NCBI GenBank assembly: GCA_003650865.1
Contig: QMSN01000076.1
Coordinates: forward strand, 1-5,585
Direction: 5' to 3'
Length of the DNA: 5,585 bases
From: Thermoprotei archaeon
GTDB taxonomy: Archaea; Thermoproteota; Methanomethylicia; Nezhaarchaeales; WYZ-LMO8
A model generated the notes under the pieces. It was not told where the DNA came from, searched no databases, and worked only from the letters and a program-made list of their open reading frames with translations. Within the stretch, counting starts at the first letter, position 1, and every line of letters starts with the position of its first letter. The position numbers were made by a program, and so were the translations under genes. This document shows, piece after piece, positions 5,073 through 5,585 of the stretch.

Positions 5073-5585
5073 CTTCTTAGCGCCATAAGCATCATAATAC
5101 TCCTTTATTTTGAGCATGTCATTCTTGCTTAGAGGAGCTAAGCCTCGACTAGCCTTGGCCCAAAGCCTCTGAAATAGCTCAGTAGCGCCCATTACAGCCT
5201 TAAACTTTAAGCCCTCCCTCTCCAGGACGGTTGAAGCCGGAACCCCCTCTTCAAGCTCCTCTCGATCTAAAAGCACTACTAGCCCCACGACCTTAAAGCC
5301 GAGCTCCTCTAAGAGCCTCTTCAACGATGCCTTCGTAGCCCCAGTGGTCAAGACGTCGTCAACCATGACGAGCCTAGCTCCTCGAGGCGCTGAGCCTATT
5401 ATTAGCTCCTCCTCTTTAACCCCATACTTCTTCGCCTCCTTCCTATCGTAGAGCACGGGCTTGTCCTCGCCGTAGAGCTCGTAGATCTTGAGGCTAGTGG
5501 CTACAGCTATGGGGACACCCTTGTAGGAAGGGCCTACGATGGCGTCAAACGCCTTTAAGTCTAAGAGGTCCCTAATAGTCGAAGC
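5046..5585 (-). CDS. pyrE: Orotate phosphoribosyltransferase (5' end cut by window edge)
   Basis: Joins orotate and PRPP to make OMP, the step before PyrF in UMP synthesis. The frame is open from the stop at 5046 to the window edge, so 179 residues are visible and the N-terminus is missing; the GTG at 5456 is an internal valine, not the start. The visible part opens with ...IRDLLDLKAFDAIVGPSYKGVPIA, then YDRKEAKKYGV (orotate/PRPP-contacting loop), IGSAPRGARLVM, and the PRPP-binding motif VDDVLTTGAT. VVLLDREE follows. The GPSYKGVP, RKEAK and LDREE segments recall the bacterial/eukaryotic PyrE (compare E. coli GPAYKGIP and NRKEAKDHG) more than the short archaeal form. A helical tail of about 40 residues follows the catalytic core. 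It converges with tbp and overlaps its last 27 bp. Confidence 0.93.
   Translation of the reverse strand, partial: ASTIRDLLDLKAFDAIVGPSYKGVPIAVATSLKIYELYGEDKPVLYDRKEAKKYGVKEEELIIGSAPRGARLVMVDDVLTTGATKASLKRLLEELGFKVVGLVVLLDREELEEGVPASTVLEREGLKFKAVMGATELFQRLWAKASRGLAPLSKNDMLKIKEYYDAYGAKKLLLSVEDT
5102..5112 (+). terminator. T-rich stretch downstream of tbp, possible terminator
   Basis: CCTTTATTTTG lies 30 nt beyond the tbp stop, inside the 3' part of the convergent pyrE. It is the first T-rich run after tbp and could end its transcript. Because it is also pyrE coding sequence, the signal may be chance. Confidence 0.25.

Noticed and set aside
5046..5456. pyrE starting at the GTG at 5456 as a complete short gene.
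   Set aside because: The frame stays open to the window edge and the upstream part encodes the conserved GPSYKGVPIA segment, so the GTG is internal.
1..5585. CRISPR array, insertion sequence, tRNA or rRNA genes.
   Set aside because: No regularly spaced repeats, transposase frame, terminal inverted repeats or tRNA-like T-loop/anticodon pattern was seen. The only long exact repeat I noticed is within tbp.

Overview
The window is archaeal. It encodes a complete TATA-binding protein, an ER/archaeal-type signal peptidase (Ser-His-Asp rather than Ser-Lys), a deoxyhypusine synthase family enzyme and a TrmI-type tRNA m1A methyltransferase. Its promoters look like archaeal TATA boxes, and several genes are preceded by GGTG/GGAGG ribosome binding sites. 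Heavy use of AGG/AGA arginine codons, TTG and GTG starts, tight packing with short convergent overlaps, and the TrmI all fit a (hyper)thermophilic lineage, perhaps in the Thermoproteota/TACK group. The sequence alone does not let me name the genus.

Left part (1-1351): the N-terminal ~130 residues of a GMC-like FAD oxidoreductase run leftward off the window edge. A 50-bp divergent promoter with a near-symmetric TATATAA element separates it from a rightward deoxyhypusine synthase family gene. A 126-bp spacer (1352-1477) with a T6 run follows, then pyrF (OMP decarboxylase, 1478-2221).

Middle (2208-3905, minus strand): an apparent three-gene unit reads leftward. It starts with a small coiled-coil protein whose stop codon touches the trmI start region, continues with trmI, and ends with a KaiC/RadA-like protein that has lost the Walker A lysine. 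The last gene overlaps the end of pyrF by 14 bp in convergent orientation.

Right part (3935-5585): signal peptidase I and TBP both read rightward. A canonical CTTTAAATA box for tbp is embedded in the last codons and stop of the signal peptidase gene. The end of tbp overlaps by 27 bp the end of a leftward pyrE (orotate phosphoribosyltransferase), whose 5' part is cut by the window edge.

Together the genes are mostly housekeeping: de novo UMP synthesis (pyrE, pyrF, not adjacent), tRNA and translation-factor modification (TrmI, DHS), transcription initiation (TBP) and protein export (signal peptidase). I see no mobile element, CRISPR array, structured RNA gene or obvious defence system. The least explained items are the P-loop-dead KaiC-like protein and the coiled-coil microprotein flanking trmI, and the divergent polyamine-site residues of the DHS-like enzyme.
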